Positions 1 to 6,712 of a DNA stretch of 9,892 bases are shown piece by piece (position 1 is the stretch's first letter; every line of letters begins with the position of its first letter). The DNA lies in NCBI GenBank assembly GCA_023453725.1, contig JAEXTB010000194.1, forward strand, positions 1 through 9,892, read 5' to 3'. The stretch comes from Bacillota bacterium (lineage in GTDB: Bacteria > Bacillota > Clostridia > Christensenellales > CAG-138). The position numbers and the translations under genes are program-made. Under the pieces are notes generated by a model, which was not told the DNA's origin, searched no databases, and was given only the letters and a program-made list of their open reading frames with translations.

Positions 1-69
1 GAAACGCCCGCAGCCGAAGCGCCCGCAACCGAGGCACCCGCAGCCGAAGCCACCGAAGCCCCCGCTGCC
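1..69 (+). repeat. In-frame 15-bp tandem repeat encoding the Glu-x-Pro-Ala-x linker
   Basis: Codons 1-5, 6-10, 11-15 and 19-23 encode ETPAA, EAPAT, EAPAA and EAPAA; the last copy follows an extra EAT. The array may begin before the window. It encodes the flexible spacer between the presumed membrane anchor and the sugar-binding domain. Such arrays often change copy number. Confidence 0.7.
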
Positions 70-927
70 GCGGAAGGCGACAAGGAAGTCAAGAAAATCG
101 GCTATAGCATCATGAACATCGACAACCCCTACTTCATCTCCGTGAAAAAGGGCGTGGAAGACCGCTGCAAGGAACTGGGCATTGAAGTCATCGTGAGCGA
201 CGCCGGTTATGACGCCGCCACCCAGTACAGCCACTTTGAAAACTTCATTTCCATGGGCGTAGACGGCATCATCGCCGATCCCATCGATCAGAAGAGCCTG
301 ACCGATATCGTGGAGCAGGCCAAAGCCGCAGGCATCCCCGTTGTCGGCGAAGCGCAGCCCATTGACAACGCCAGCGCAAACTGCATCGTCAACGAATATG
401 ACTACGGTTATCTCAACGGCACCCAGGCTGCAAAGTGGATCAATGAGAAGCTCGGCGGCAAGGGCAAAGTCGTCATCATCAGCCAGGACAACGTAGAAGC
501 GGTTATCCAGCGCGGCAACGGCCTGCAGGACGCGATCCTCAAGCTCGCTCCTGAGTCTGAGATCGTCGCACGTCAGGCTGGCGATACCCCGGAAATGGGT
601 ATGAAGATCGCGGAATCCGTTCTGCAGTCCCGTCCGGATGTCAATGTCATTGTTGGCGTTAACGACTCCGGCGCTCTGGGCGCATACGAAGCCGTAAAGA
701 ACATGGGCATCGATACCACCAACTTCCTCGTTGGCGGCGCGGACTTTACCGCGGAAGCACAGGCCAAGATCAAGGAAGAAGGCAGCTTCTACCGTTACAC
801 CATCGACATCCAGCCGTATGAAACCGGCAAGAAGTGCGTAGACCTGATCCTTGAAGTGCTCAAGAATGGTCCTAAGACCGAGCCCGACTACTTCACCATG
901 GAAGCCAAGTGGCAGGGCGAGTTCTAA
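1..927 (+). CDS. Sugar ABC transporter substrate-binding protein, RbsB-like (5' partial)
   Basis: This is the extracytoplasmic sugar-binding component of an ABC importer, of the periplasmic-binding-protein type 1 (Peripla_BP_4, ribose/galactose-like) family. The frame is open from base 1, so the signal peptide and probable lipobox lie upstream; 308 residues are visible. Visible residues 1-26 are a low-complexity Glu/Ala/Pro/Thr linker, as in Gram-positive lipoproteins, and the fold starts at about residue 31 (KKIGYSIMN). By comparison with ribose-binding protein, likely ligand contacts are N42 and F45 (NPYF), D96 (DPID), R171 (IQRGNG), N221 (GVNDSGALGA), D248 (GGAD) and Q271 (DIQPYETG). Retention of Arg, Asn, Asp and Gln at these places supports a monosaccharide ligand, but the sugar cannot be read off. 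C-ending codons dominate, consistent with high expression. Transporter ATPase and permease genes follow on the same strand. Confidence 0.93.
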   Translation, partial: ETPAAEAPATEAPAAEATEAPAAAEGDKEVKKIGYSIMNIDNPYFISVKKGVEDRCKELGIEVIVSDAGYDAATQYSHFENFISMGVDGIIADPIDQKSLTDIVEQAKAAGIPVVGEAQPIDNASANCIVNEYDYGYLNGTQAAKWINEKLGGKGKVVIISQDNVEAVIQRGNGLQDAILKLAPESEIVARQAGDTPEMGMKIAESVLQSRPDVNVIVGVNDSGALGAYEAVKNMGIDTTNFLVGGADFTAEAQAKIKEEGSFYRYTIDIQPYETGKKCVDLILEVLKNGPKTEPDYFTMEAKWQGEF

Positions 928-950
928 TCGCACAACGATACACCCGTTAT

Positions 951-987
951 CATCCGTGCTGCCGGGTGAACCCCGGCGGCACGGATG
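951..987 (+). promoter_or_regulatory. Strong intercistronic mRNA hairpin downstream of the binding-protein gene
   Basis: Bases 951-966 pair with 972-987 over 16 positions (15 Watson-Crick pairs and one G-U) around a 5-nt loop. No T-tract follows, so this is not a standard intrinsic terminator. A smaller hairpin, CCATGT/ACATGG, follows at once (988-993 with 998-1003). Stable hairpins after binding-protein genes are known to protect the upstream mRNA from 3' exonucleases, as with malE, so that the binding protein is made in excess. That role here is inferred. Confidence 0.6.
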
Positions 988-1089
988 CCATGTAAAGACA
1001 TGGGGACATCATACTCTGGCGGTTGCAGCCTCCGCGGAGCAGGATGTATGATGATGGCGAACAGGCAAATCCGAAGCAGGAGTACCGCT

Positions 1090-2568
1090 ATGAATGACGT
1101 CATATTGAGGTTTCAGCACATTTTTAAAAGCTTTCCGGGCGTTAACGCACTTGAGGATGTTTCCATGGAGTTTCGCGCAGGCGAGGTCCATGCCATCATC
1201 GGCGAAAACGGCGCGGGAAAATCAACGCTCATTAAAATTTTGACCGGAGCGCACATGCCCACCAAGGGCATTATCGAGCTTTTTGGCAAAGAGTACAATG
1301 GCCTTACGCCCATCCAGGCAATGGAGCTTGGCGTAAGCGCGGTATACCAGGAATTCAATCTTGTGCCCTTTTTGACTGTATCCGAAAACATATTCTTCGG
1401 CAGGGAAAAGAACAAGGGCATTTTTCTTGATAAGAAGGCGATGTACGAAGAAACGGCGCGTTATGCGCGTGAAATGGGGATGAGTATCGACCCCAACGCG
1501 CAGGTGCGCAGGCTGGGGGTAGCATACCAGCAGATCGTTGAAATATTAAAGGCCATGTCCCAGGATGCAAAGATACTGATCATGGATGAACCGAGCGCGC
1601 CGCTCACCAACAACGAGACAGCCGTCATGTTTGAGATGATTAAAAAGCTCAAGCAAAAGGGCGTAACCATACTCTATATCTCGCACAGGCTGGAAGAGAT
1701 ATTTGAAATCTGCGACCGCGTCACCATTATGCGGGACGGCAAGCATATCCGCACCACGGAAATTGAAAACATCACGCGTCAGCGTATGATCGCGGACATG
1801 GTTGGCCGGGAACTCGGCGAAAGCTTCCCCGGAGGCGCCGGTAGTGCGGATGAAATTGTTTTAAAGGCGGAGCATTTAAGCACCCATGCCGTCAAGGATG
1901 TATCCTTCGAACTCAAAAAAGGTGAAATTCTTGGGCTAGGCGGCCTTGTGGGTGCGGGGCGTACGGAGCTTGCGCGGGCGATATTCGGCGCCGACCCCAT
2001 ATTGTCCGGCACCGTCACGCTCAACGGGAAGGTATTAAAGCTAAAATCTCCGCGGGACGCCATCGCCAACAAAATCGGCCTTGTTCCCGAGGACCGCAAA
2101 GGGCAGGGGTTGATCTTAGAAATGAGCGTGGGAGAAAACATCACCCACAGTATTCTGGACCGGCTCTCTACCGTAGGCCTTTTGAACGCGATGCGGGAAA
2201 AGCAGATCTGGGAAAAGATGAAGAAAGAACTCATCATCAAGACGCCCACATTCAAGCAGCTGGTCAAGAACCTCTCCGGCGGCAACCAGCAGAAGGTCGT
2301 CATCGCAAAGTGGCTTGCGGTCAACTGCCAGGTGCTGATATTGGATGAACCGACACGCGGCATTGACGTAGGCGCAAAGCAGGAAATCTATGCGCTGATG
2401 CAGCAGCTTACACGTGAAGGCGTCAGCATTATCATGATCTCGTCCGAAATGCCGGAATTGATCGGCATGTCCGACCGGATATTGATCATGAGCGGTGGCA
2501 GCGTCAAAGGGGAACTCCACAGGGATGAGTTCTCTCAGGAAAAGATTCTCGATATCGCTTCCAACTAA
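1090..2568 (+). CDS. Sugar ABC transporter ATP-binding protein, RbsA/XylG-like, two nucleotide-binding domains
   Basis: This 492-residue cytoplasmic ATPase powers sugar import and has the usual length of the RbsA/MglA/XylG family, with two fused ABC domains. Domain 1 has Walker A GENGAGKST (38-46), a Q-loop VYQEFN (85-90), a degenerate signature RLGVAYQQ (141-148), Walker B LIMDEP (163-168) and switch H199. Domain 2 has the family's usual degenerate Walker A GLVGAGRTE (285-293), an intact signature LSGGNQQ (395-401), Walker B LILDEP (416-421) and Ser in place of the switch His (SSEMPEL, 451-457). The ATG at 1090 is preferred because AGGAG stands about 7 nt upstream and homology begins at once (ILRFQHIFKSFPGV). 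In-frame ATGs at 985 and 1048-1054 would add an unconserved tail read from hairpin DNA. The permease gene follows 21 bp after the stop. Confidence 0.95.
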   Translation: MNDVILRFQHIFKSFPGVNALEDVSMEFRAGEVHAIIGENGAGKSTLIKILTGAHMPTKGIIELFGKEYNGLTPIQAMELGVSAVYQEFNLVPFLTVSENIFFGREKNKGIFLDKKAMYEETARYAREMGMSIDPNAQVRRLGVAYQQIVEILKAMSQDAKILIMDEPSAPLTNNETAVMFEMIKKLKQKGVTILYISHRLEEIFEICDRVTIMRDGKHIRTTEIENITRQRMIADMVGRELGESFPGGAGSADEIVLKAEHLSTHAVKDVSFELKKGEILGLGGLVGAGRTELARAIFGADPILSGTVTLNGKVLKLKSPRDAIANKIGLVPEDRKGQGLILEMSVGENITHSILDRLSTVGLLNAMREKQIWEKMKKELIIKTPTFKQLVKNLSGGNQQKVVIAKWLAVNCQVLILDEPTRGIDVGAKQEIYALMQQLTREGVSIIMISSEMPELIGMSDRILIMSGGSVKGELHRDEFSQEKILDIASN

Positions 2569-2589
2569 TTCTTCAGTAGAGGTACAGCA

Positions 2590-3543
2590 ATGGAAAACAA
2601 GAAATTCAACCTGAAAAACTTCCTTGCGCAGTATGCGATTGTTCTCGTGCTTATTGCGCTGGTTGTGTTCTTTTCCCTGCGCGCGCCGCAGTTTTTAAAA
2701 TCTACCAACATATTCAATATCCTAAGACAAGTGGCCATCAACGGGATTATCGCCGTGGGGATGACCATGGTGCTTTTGACCGGCGGCATCGATCTTTCGG
2801 TGGGTTCCATTGTGGGCCTTTCCTGCGCGCTGACGGCAAACCTGCTTTTAAGTAACGTCCCCCCGGTGTTCGCAGTGCTCATCACGTTGGCTGTGGGCGT
2901 GTTGGTGGGGCTCATCAACGGCTTCTTTATTAACGCGTTCAACATCCCGCCGCTCATTACCACGCTCGCCATGCAAACCGCAATCCGCGGCGTCGCCTAC
3001 ATTATCACGGGCGGTCTCCCGGTGTTCGGGTTTGATCAGGCGATTACCGTTATCGGCAAAGGGTACTTAGGGCCCATCCCCATCCCGGTAATTATCATGG
3101 CCATAGTCTTCGTCATCGGCATCATATTCTTGGAAAAGACGCGCTACGGCCGTTACATTTACGGCGTAGGTGGCAATGAAGAAGCGTCCCGCCTCTCCGG
3201 CGTCAACGTCAAAAACATCAAGTATATGGTATACGCCATCTGCGGTATGCTTGCGGCGCTTGCGGGTATCGTACTGCTGGCGCGTGTCAACAGTGGGCAG
3301 CCGAAGGCGGGTGAAAAATACGAGATGGACGCAATTACATCCGCGGTCTTAGGCGGTGTCAGCATCGCAGGCGGCGAAGGCAAACTGGGCTTTGTGGTCA
3401 TCGGCGTGCTGCTGATGGGCGTACTGAGCAACGGCATGATCCAATTGAACGTGCAGGAATATGTACAGTGGGTGGTGCAGGGCGGCACGCTTGTATTGGC
3501 GGTCGGCTTTGACCGGTTCCTGCGCACGAGGAAAAAGGCTTAA
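2590..3543 (+). CDS. Sugar ABC transporter permease, RbsC-like
   Basis: This 317-residue multi-spanning inner-membrane protein forms the translocation channel of the importer (BPD_transp_2 family). The first membrane helix is at about residues 13-30, and hydrophobic segments recur at about 48-64, 74-88, 92-115, 165-181, 213-231 and 267-285. Family landmarks are GGIDLSVG (65-72), the cytoplasmic ATPase-coupling loop GVGGNEEASRLSGV (192-205), and YEMDAITSAVLGG with GGEG (244-264). It ends in a basic tail, RTRKKA. AGAGGT lies 6 nt before the ATG. One permease gene following one double ATPase gene fits the family's usual architecture, in which the permease homodimerises; that stoichiometry is family knowledge. 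A cre-like site overlaps the stop codon and a terminator-like hairpin follows. Confidence 0.95.
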   Translation: MENKKFNLKNFLAQYAIVLVLIALVVFFSLRAPQFLKSTNIFNILRQVAINGIIAVGMTMVLLTGGIDLSVGSIVGLSCALTANLLLSNVPPVFAVLITLAVGVLVGLINGFFINAFNIPPLITTLAMQTAIRGVAYIITGGLPVFGFDQAITVIGKGYLGPIPIPVIIMAIVFVIGIIFLEKTRYGRYIYGVGGNEEASRLSGVNVKNIKYMVYAICGMLAALAGIVLLARVNSGQPKAGEKYEMDAITSAVLGGVSIAGGEGKLGFVVIGVLLMGVLSNGMIQLNVQEYVQWVVQGGTLVLAVGFDRFLRTRKKA

Positions 3544-3552
3544 GCGCTTTCA
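3539..3552. promoter_or_regulatory. cre-like site (possible CcpA operator) at the permease stop
   Basis: Read on the minus strand the site is TGAAAGCGCTTAAG. It matches the catabolite-responsive-element core TGAAANCG and 11 of 14 bases of the idealised palindrome TGAAAGCGCTTTCA. It lies inside the operon, before the terminator hairpin and the kinase gene. If bound by CcpA it could act as a transcriptional roadblock that lowers kinase and aldolase expression during glucose excess. This is motif matching only. Confidence 0.35.
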
Positions 3553-3576
3553 TTAAGAAAACCACAATCAAAGCAT

Positions 3577-3619
3577 GCGGCTTACCGGCATACGAAGCTG
3601 CCGGCGGGCCGCTTTTTCT
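3577..3619 (+). terminator. Intrinsic-terminator-like hairpin between permease and kinase genes
   Basis: Bases 3577-3590 (GCGGCTTACCGGCA) pair with 3599-3612 (TGCCGGCGGGCCGC) around an 8-nt loop. There is one A-C mismatch and two G-U pairs. TTTTTCT follows immediately. The kinase's ribosome site (AAGGTGG, 3624-3630) begins 5 nt after the T-tract. Partial read-through would make transporter mRNA exceed enzyme mRNA. Alternatively the kinase has its own promoter, but none was recognised in the 94-bp gap. Confidence 0.7.
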
Positions 3620-3637
3620 AAAAAAGGTGGATGAACA

Positions 3638-5140
3638 ATGGCTGTAATTGGTGTTGATATTGGTTCAACCGGCGCTAAGGCGACGATTGTAAGCGAAAAC
3701 GGCGCGATTCTGGCGCAGGCATATCGGGAGTACGTTAAGAATAAGGCGGAAGCCGCCCCGTGGCAGGAGATAGACTCAAACGAAGTATGGCGCTGCACGG
3801 TGGAGGTCATTTCCGCCTGCACCGCACAGCACAAGGGCGAACCCGTGGCGGCGTTGAGCGTTTCCTCATTCGGGGAAGCGGTAACGCTGGTGGATAAAGA
3901 GCTTCACGTATTAAACGATGGCATCCTGTATACCGACCCGCGCGGGGATGAGGAAACAGCACTGCTTTTAGCGGGCATGGATGCGGATGCGTACATGCGG
4001 ACCGCGGGCGTTTGCCCCAGTAAAATGTATTCGCTGCCCAAGTTGATGTGGCTCAAACGGCACAAGCTGGAAGCATATAAAAATGCGCATGCGTTTTTGC
4101 CCTTTGACGGGTTTGCGTTAGCAAAGCTCGGGGCAAAGCTGCACACCAGCTATTCGCTTGCGGCGCGCACCATGGCGTTTGATGTAGTGAATAAGCAATG
4201 GTCCTCTAAAATACTGGATGTTGCCGGAATTGACATAAGCAAATGCCCTGAAGCTGTGCCTTCCGGCACGGTGGTGGGCGAGCTTTCGCGGGAGGCCGCG
4301 CGGTTAACGGGCCTGCCGCAGGGAACGTTGCTTGTCAGCGGCGGGCACGATCAGCCCTGCGCTTCTCTGGGTGCGGGCGCAATTTACTCAGGCTTGGCGA
4401 CAGACGGTTTGGGCTCGGTGGAGTCTATTAACCCCACGTTTGAGGAACCCAGATTGAATGCCCAGATGGCTGCAGGGTCGTTTGCCTGCGTGCCGCATGT
4501 ACTTAAGGATAAGTACATCACGTATGCGTTCACATTTACGGCAGGGCGGCTCTTCAAATGGTACCGGGATACGCTGGGCTCTGAAGAATGTGCCCGTGCG
4601 AAAACATTGAACCGCAACGTCTATGAACTGTTGATTGAGGAAATGAGCCCGGAAGTAAACGATCTGTTTGTGCTGCCCTATTTTGCCGGTGCGGCTACCC
4701 CTTATATGGATTATGAAAGCAAGGGCGCGCTTGTGGGCATAACGCTGGATACCACAAAAGCGGACATCGTGCGTGCATTGCTTGAAGGCATCACGTTTGA
4801 AAGCATGGTCAATGTGGAGCATCTCGAGCGGGCGGGCGTCTCCATCCGCGAACTGGTAGCGACAGGGGGGCTTGCAAGCTCGCGCATGTTTTTGCAGATG
4901 AAGGCGGATATGATGGGGCGCCCCATACACACCATTGCAAGCGATCAGGCGGGTACCATGGGCGTCGCCATATTGGCGGGTGTGGCCGCGGGCACGTACG
5001 CTTCCATAGAAGAGGCGGTCACTCTTGTCGTGAAAAAGGGAACGCAATATGAACCCAACATGGAGCAGCATAAACGGTATCTGGAAAAGTTCGAGAAATA
5101 TAAGCGGATTTATCCCGCAACCAAACAAATTTTTGAATAG
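3638..5140 (+). CDS. FGGY-family carbohydrate kinase (xylulokinase-like)
   Basis: This 500-residue cytoplasmic enzyme transfers phosphate from ATP to a sugar, usually a ketose or polyol, which traps the imported substrate. The N-terminal actin-like domain opens with the phosphate-binding loop GVDIGSTGAKATIV (5-18). The catalytic base is expected at D238 in GGHDQPCASLGAG (235-247), where xylulokinases carry GGxD. The FGGY C-terminal domain shows the ATP-binding TGGLASSRMFLQMKADMMGRP (409-429). Length is typical of xylulokinase-like members. AAGGTGG lies 7 nt before the ATG. The aldolase gene follows 18 bp downstream, so the product is probably a ketose phosphate that is then cleaved. Specificity within FGGY (xylulose, ribulose, fuculose, rhamnulose, erythritol and others) cannot be assigned by eye; a database label of xylulose kinase would be a family-level guess. 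Confidence 0.92.
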   Translation: MAVIGVDIGSTGAKATIVSENGAILAQAYREYVKNKAEAAPWQEIDSNEVWRCTVEVISACTAQHKGEPVAALSVSSFGEAVTLVDKELHVLNDGILYTDPRGDEETALLLAGMDADAYMRTAGVCPSKMYSLPKLMWLKRHKLEAYKNAHAFLPFDGFALAKLGAKLHTSYSLAARTMAFDVVNKQWSSKILDVAGIDISKCPEAVPSGTVVGELSREAARLTGLPQGTLLVSGGHDQPCASLGAGAIYSGLATDGLGSVESINPTFEEPRLNAQMAAGSFACVPHVLKDKYITYAFTFTAGRLFKWYRDTLGSEECARAKTLNRNVYELLIEEMSPEVNDLFVLPYFAGAATPYMDYESKGALVGITLDTTKADIVRALLEGITFESMVNVEHLERAGVSIRELVATGGLASSRMFLQMKADMMGRPIHTIASDQAGTMGVAILAGVAAGTYASIEEAVTLVVKKGTQYEPNMEQHKRYLEKFEKYKRIYPATKQIFE

Positions 5141-5158
5141 AAAAGAGGAGGAGTGACC

Positions 5159-6058
5159 ATGAACCCCAAAAGCATTGTAGCGCAGGCGCTTACCAATCAG
5201 GTGGCTGTTCCGGCGTTCAACGTACCCAACTTAAACATGGTGGAGCCCATTATCCGCGCGGTTGCGGATGAAAACTCGGTCGCCATGATACAGGTCGCAC
5301 GTTTGGAGTGGGAGAAGATGGACGCTGTCAGACTGGAGGCGGTGGCGGAAGCGTACGCAAAGCATGCAAATACCAACCACGTTATGCTGCACCTTGACCA
5401 TGTTCCGGTCATTGATGAGGATATGCAGCGCGTCGATTTTACTTCCATCATTCGCCGGGCAATTGCGGCGGGGTATCAATCCGTCATGGTGGATGGTTCC
5501 AGATTGCCGCTTTTAGAGAATATCATAGCGACTGCGGAAGCCGTGGCGCTTGCCCATGCGCATCAGGTGCCCTGCGAGGCGGAAATCGGCGCCGTCATGG
5601 GGCATGAAGGCGGGGAAATGCCGCCCTATGAAGAAATATTCTCCAAGAAAATGGGCTTTACCAAGGAAGAGGAACTGACCCGCTTTGTCAGGGAAAGCGG
5701 GTGCGATTGGGTGTCCGTTGCGGTCGGCAATTTCCATGGGGCAATTGCGGAAAGCAACCGCTTTGCAAAAAAGCCGGAAGCAAAGCTGGATGTTGCGCAT
5801 ATCGCAACGCTGCAGCGTGCCTGCAATATACCCTTGGTGCTGCATGGCGGTTCGGGCATTAAAAAAGAATACATTCTCCAAGGCATCCGCAGCGGCATTG
5901 CAAAAATCAACGTCGGATCGGATCTGCGCAGAGCCTATCAAGTGGCGTTTGAAAACGCAAATAGCGTCATCAAAGCGCAGGATGCACTCTATGACGCCAC
6001 AAGAAGTTACCTGCGGAATGAATTGGAGCTTTCCAACACGCGCGATCTGTTAAAGTAA
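5159..6058 (+). CDS. Class II (zinc) ketose-phosphate aldolase, FbaA/GatY/IolJ superfamily
   Basis: This 299-residue TIM-barrel metal-dependent aldolase probably cleaves the kinase product into dihydroxyacetone phosphate and an aldehyde. Recognisable family elements in order are FNVPNLN (20-26), LHLDH with catalytic D80 and zinc ligand H81 (77-81), VMVDGSRLPLLENI (109-122), the acidic strand CEAEIG (139-144), VGNFHG with probable zinc ligand H193, LVLHGGSG with probable zinc ligand H229, and KINVGSDLRRAY (249-260). Several differ from textbook forms: FNVPNLN for FNVYNLE, DHVPV where DHG is usual, GNFHG for GTxHG. A divergent subfamily with its own substrate is likely. The ATG at 5159 is chosen because GGAGG (5147-5151) lies 7 nt upstream; the in-frame GTG at 5153 touches that site. 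It is the last gene of the operon. Confidence 0.92.
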   Translation: MNPKSIVAQALTNQVAVPAFNVPNLNMVEPIIRAVADENSVAMIQVARLEWEKMDAVRLEAVAEAYAKHANTNHVMLHLDHVPVIDEDMQRVDFTSIIRRAIAAGYQSVMVDGSRLPLLENIIATAEAVALAHAHQVPCEAEIGAVMGHEGGEMPPYEEIFSKKMGFTKEEELTRFVRESGCDWVSVAVGNFHGAIAESNRFAKKPEAKLDVAHIATLQRACNIPLVLHGGSGIKKEYILQGIRSGIAKINVGSDLRRAYQVAFENANSVIKAQDALYDATRSYLRNELELSNTRDLLK

Positions 6059-6075
6059 ATTCCCCAATCTGTGAA

Positions 6076-6116
6076 CATCGCCCCATCCATGCAGCCGTGG
6101 ATGGGGCGATGCTTTT
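6076..6116 (+). terminator. Intrinsic terminator ending the sugar operon
   Basis: Bases 6076-6089 (CATCGCCCCATCCA) pair perfectly over 14 bp with 6098-6111, around an 8-nt loop, followed by CTTTTGATT. It lies 17 nt after the aldolase stop and is the clearest terminator in the window. Confidence 0.92.
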
Positions 6117-6144
6117 GATTGGCATACCTTGACCTTGCTATAAT
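6115..6144 (+). promoter_or_regulatory. Predicted sigma-A promoter for the GNAT gene
   Basis: A consensus -10 box TATAAT (6139-6144) is preceded at 18 bp by TTGATT (6115-6120), which overlaps the T-tract of the upstream terminator. Predicted initiation is near 6151. This leaves an AT-rich leader of about 90 nt before the GNAT start, in which no riboswitch or further terminator was recognised. The -35 is imperfect. Confidence 0.55.
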
Positions 6145-6240
6145 AAACCTAATCCAGTAAGATGATGCAAAAGTACAAGAGGATAAATAAACATAAACAC
6201 AAAGCAGTTCTGTGCAATATTCGTATGATGGAGAGATGGT

Positions 6241-6693
6241 ATGCGGTTGGTCGAATGCGCACCCGATTCTCCGGATGCCATAGAATTGATGGCGGAGCTA
6301 TCCGGCTGCCTAAAAAGGATCACGGGGGGCAGCGGCGCAAATTCGTTTGACCCGAAGGATGTCATGGGAGGACGCGCCGTGTTCCTCATCGCGTATGACG
6401 AAACGGGAGATGCGCTTGGCTGTGGTGCGATACGCCCCATGGGAGATGGCATTGCGGAATTAAAGCGTATGTATGCGCGCCGTCCCGGCGTGGGTACCGC
6501 CGTGCTGCGGGAGTTAGAGCAGAGGGCAAAAGCGTTTGGATATACTGCCATACTGCTGGAGACAAGGCTCGTTAACCTAAAGGCCGTGTCGTTCTATGAA
6601 AAAAGGGGATACAAGCGTATCCCCAATTATGGAAAATATGTTGGCCGTTCCGAGGCCGTCTGTTTTGAAAAACGGCTTGATCAGGATGGTTAG
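6241..6693 (+). CDS. GNAT-family N-acetyltransferase
   Basis: This 150-residue cytoplasmic protein should move an acetyl group from acetyl-CoA to an amine on a small molecule or peptide; the acceptor is unknown. The GNAT core is readable: FLIAYDETGDALGCGAIRP (48-66, strands 2-3), AELKRMYARR (72-81, strand 4), the acetyl-CoA pyrophosphate loop R80-R-P-G-V-G85 (RxxGxG) with helix 3 to about residue 99, AILLETR (103-109, strand 5), and AVSFYEKRGYKRIPNYGKYVG (115-135), the usual C-terminal helix with a Gly-Tyr turn. The segment joining strand 4 to the RxxGxG loop looks about four residues shorter than in common relatives (MYVRPEYRGKGIG type). GGAGAG lies 5 nt before the ATG. Its predicted promoter and the terminator upstream separate it from the sugar operon. 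It converges with the DUF815 gene 19 bp away. Confidence 0.88.
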   Translation: MRLVECAPDSPDAIELMAELSGCLKRITGGSGANSFDPKDVMGGRAVFLIAYDETGDALGCGAIRPMGDGIAELKRMYARRPGVGTAVLRELEQRAKAFGYTAILLETRLVNLKAVSFYEKRGYKRIPNYGKYVGRSEAVCFEKRLDQDG

Positions 6694-6696
6694 CCG
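6668..6696 (-). terminator. Possible weak terminator for the DUF815 gene
   Basis: On the minus strand CGGCT pairs with AGCCG (6673-6677 with 6692-6696) across a 14-nt loop, followed by TTTTT (6672-6668). The stem is only 5-6 bp. The element lies within the last codons of the converging GNAT gene, just past the DUF815 stop. It is the only candidate at this convergent junction. Confidence 0.35.
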
Positions 6697-6712
6697 CAAT
6701 AACCGTTCTGTA

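Noticed and set aside
141..148. Degenerate ABC signature in domain 1 of the ATPase (residues 141-148, RLGVAYQQ) as a sign of inactivation
   Set aside because: RbsA/XylG-type proteins commonly have a non-canonical first signature and an altered second Walker A. The coordinates given here are protein residues; the DNA is near 1510-1533.
985..1089. N-terminal extension of the ATPase gene
   Set aside because: The added residues are encoded by hairpin-forming intergenic DNA. A better ribosome site and family homology both point to 1090.
1779..2363. 194-codon minus-strand open frame inside the ATPase gene
   Set aside because: It lies opposite conserved ABC domain 2 motifs and its translation looks random.
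4388..5128. Long minus-strand open frame (246 codons) inside the kinase gene
   Set aside because: It lies opposite a clearly conserved FGGY kinase, has no family features, and is explained by codon bias of the sense gene.
6129..6144. TTGACC close to TATAAT as a promoter
   Set aside because: The two boxes are only 4 bp apart, so TTGACC cannot be the -35 for this -10. TTGATT at 6115 with 18-bp spacing was used instead.
6162..6350. Possible small leader peptide gene before the GNAT gene
   Set aside because: No ribosome site before its ATG pair, and it overlaps the GNAT start in another frame.
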